Below are positions 63,207 through 64,000 of a stretch of 64,000 bases of DNA, piece by piece; position 1 is the stretch's first letter, and each line of letters starts with the position of its first letter. The translations under genes were made by a program, and so were the position numbers. Under the pieces are notes generated by a model that ran no database searches, was not told where the DNA came from, and saw nothing but the letters and a program-made list of their open reading frames with translations. The stretch comes from CALMZY01 sp052033915 (GTDB lineage: Bacteria > Verrucomicrobiota > Kiritimatiellia > CAIQIC01 > JAGNIJ01). Where the stretch lies: contig JBPOJF010000006.1 of NCBI GenBank assembly GCA_052033915.1, positions 342,114 to 406,113 of the forward strand. Reading direction: 5' to 3'.

Positions 63207-63994
63207 GGTCTGATCCCTATTCGTTGGGGGGGGAAGTATTGACTCTGACGCCAAGGGGGAAGCGTCTTGAATGCTTCCGCCCCTTCGGGCGCTCTTAATG
63301 TCGAAGGTGGCACTTCAAACGACCTGCCGTTCCGATAAGGTACATGGTAACGGGAGCGCAAAGGGTTGAACTTCCCCGACATCAGGTAGTTCCACGGATT
63401 CTTCTGCCCCCTTACAACCCAGTTCTGCACCTTCAACGCCGTCGACGGAGGAGTCTGCCATCGCGTTACCGTCATCGTCGTCGGGCAGGCGTTCCTCGAC
63501 CCCAAGGAACCGAGTGCCGACCCGGCCCATGAGAGAGCGCCTGCGGCAAGAGCGCCCCCTGCCGCATTCATCGCGACTTCTTCCGGCGTTGTTGGTTCGT
63601 ATTGCGTTGAATCTTCGCTTGGCGCATTGGCGTTCAACGGCGTATACACAGCCGCCCAAACAGCGGCCCCGATCATGACGGCAAGAATCGGGCTCCGGCC
63701 ATCCGGGTCGACATAATTCAGTGGCGACGAATTGGCGTACTGATAGAGATTGATCCCGCTGCCCTCGCCGGAAGGATCGCGCGAGAGCCAGGTTCCCGTG
63801 CTCGGGCTGTACCAGCGCGCCCCGAAGTACACGAGGCCGGAGCGGGCATGGTAGAGTTTCGTCTGTAAATCTTCCCCGCCCCCACGCGCGATAGAAGGGA
63901 GTTTCGGCGGCAGGACGTGGCCGGAGACGGGACTGATCGGCCAGCCGATCAGCGCCGTCACGAGCAAGACCAGGTTGAACAAGCCGCGCTTCAC
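63149..63994 (-). CDS. RHS-repeat tip protein with own signal peptide, probably frameshifted at 3' end
   Basis: 281 residues as read. GTG 63994 starts a signal-like segment (LFNLVLLVTALIGWPISPVSG); the gene may also continue beyond the window. Then comes the RHS core end: YHARSGLVYFGARWYSPSTG, WLSRDPSGEGSGINLYQYAN and NYVDPDGR, the boundary where toxin tips begin. The following about 150 residues are variable, with a hydrophobic AAGGALAAGALSWAGSALG and a last part (LKVQNWVVRGQKNPWNY) I do not recognise. Near the end lies a run of eight C on the minus strand (63233-63226). With seven, the frame ends FPPNE-stop at 63217, just before the next gene's ribosome binding site; with eight it runs 58 bases into that gene. 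Confidence 0.65.
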   Translation of the reverse strand: MKRGLFNLVLLVTALIGWPISPVSGHVLPPKLPSIARGGGEDLQTKLYHARSGLVYFGARWYSPSTGTWLSRDPSGEGSGINLYQYANSSPLNYVDPDGRSPILAVMIGAAVWAAVYTPLNANAPSEDSTQYEPTTPEEVAMNAAGGALAAGALSWAGSALGSLGSRNACPTTMTVTRWQTPPSTALKVQNWVVRGQKNPWNYLMSGKFNPLRSRYHVPYRNGRSFEVPPSTLRAPEGAEAFKTLPPWRQSQYFPPQRIGIRPCTRHWAFCFSQLACCWME

Positions 63995-64000
63995 GAACAG

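Overview
The window is GC-rich, densely coded DNA from one bacterial chromosome. It contains a Gram-negative type envelope (a Wza-like lipoprotein, a small outer-membrane barrel, lipid and O-antigen genes). Together with a giant secreted SdrD_B/GEVED protein carrying a D-x-D-x-D-G-x-x-N-x-x-E-Y calcium-type repeat, and degenerate intergenic repeats of the type CAGGTTTCAGG, it suggests a member of the Planctomycetota-Verrucomicrobiota-Kiritimatiellota group. That assignment is inference from style; no rRNA or phylogenetic marker was compared.

Region 1 (1-13577) is nitrogen, nucleotide and carbamoyl-phosphate metabolism. An MFS transporter faces a minus-strand set read guaA-like, carB, srkA. 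Divergent from it, on the plus strand, run glutamate dehydrogenase, a DTW-type protein, a broken CTP-synthase N-terminus, carA and a second carB. The three amidotransferase-class genes here (GuaA-like, PyrG-like, CarA-like) either lack the glutaminase domain or have lost its catalytic cysteine, and they sit beside an ammonia-handling dehydrogenase and two divergent CarB proteins.

Region 2 (13644-15479) holds phosphatidylserine synthase and decarboxylase, coupled on the minus strand from a good sigma70-type promoter, and a small coiled-coil protein on the other strand.

Region 3 (15486-29640, all minus strand) is the most unusual part. A histidine kinase with a degenerate receiver and a stand-alone response regulator are followed by a 3138-residue secreted protein built of SdrD_B modules, a GEVED-like module and a C25 (gingipain-type) cysteine peptidase. 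Its stop codon overlaps the start of a PqqD-like protein. Then come a radical SAM/SPASM enzyme, a 59-residue cysteine-containing candidate precursor peptide, an HprK-like kinase and a soluble S24/S26 peptidase. This reads as a peptide-modification cassette run in one transcription unit with a giant surface protein.

Region 4 (29882-59762, mostly plus strand) is an exopolysaccharide/O-antigen locus: two small secreted carboxypeptidase-regulatory-like proteins and a barrel, Wza-like exporter, BY-kinase/Wzc, O-antigen ligase/polymerase, WecA-like initiating transferase, Wzm/Wzt ABC exporter, NodB-type deacetylase, about ten glycosyltransferases, a second polymerase, methyltransferases and WecB. 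Many junctions are 4-base ATGA/GTGA overlaps. Two broken genes (a GT2 N-terminus and an internally deleted methyltransferase) show ongoing turnover.

Region 5 (59731-64000, minus strand) has a nucleotidyltransferase-fold protein, class II fructose-bisphosphate aldolase with an intrinsic terminator, tRNA-Ala(CGC), and a small variable island of tiny membrane proteins downstream of an RHS-tip protein that contains a run of eight C residues at its probable frameshift.
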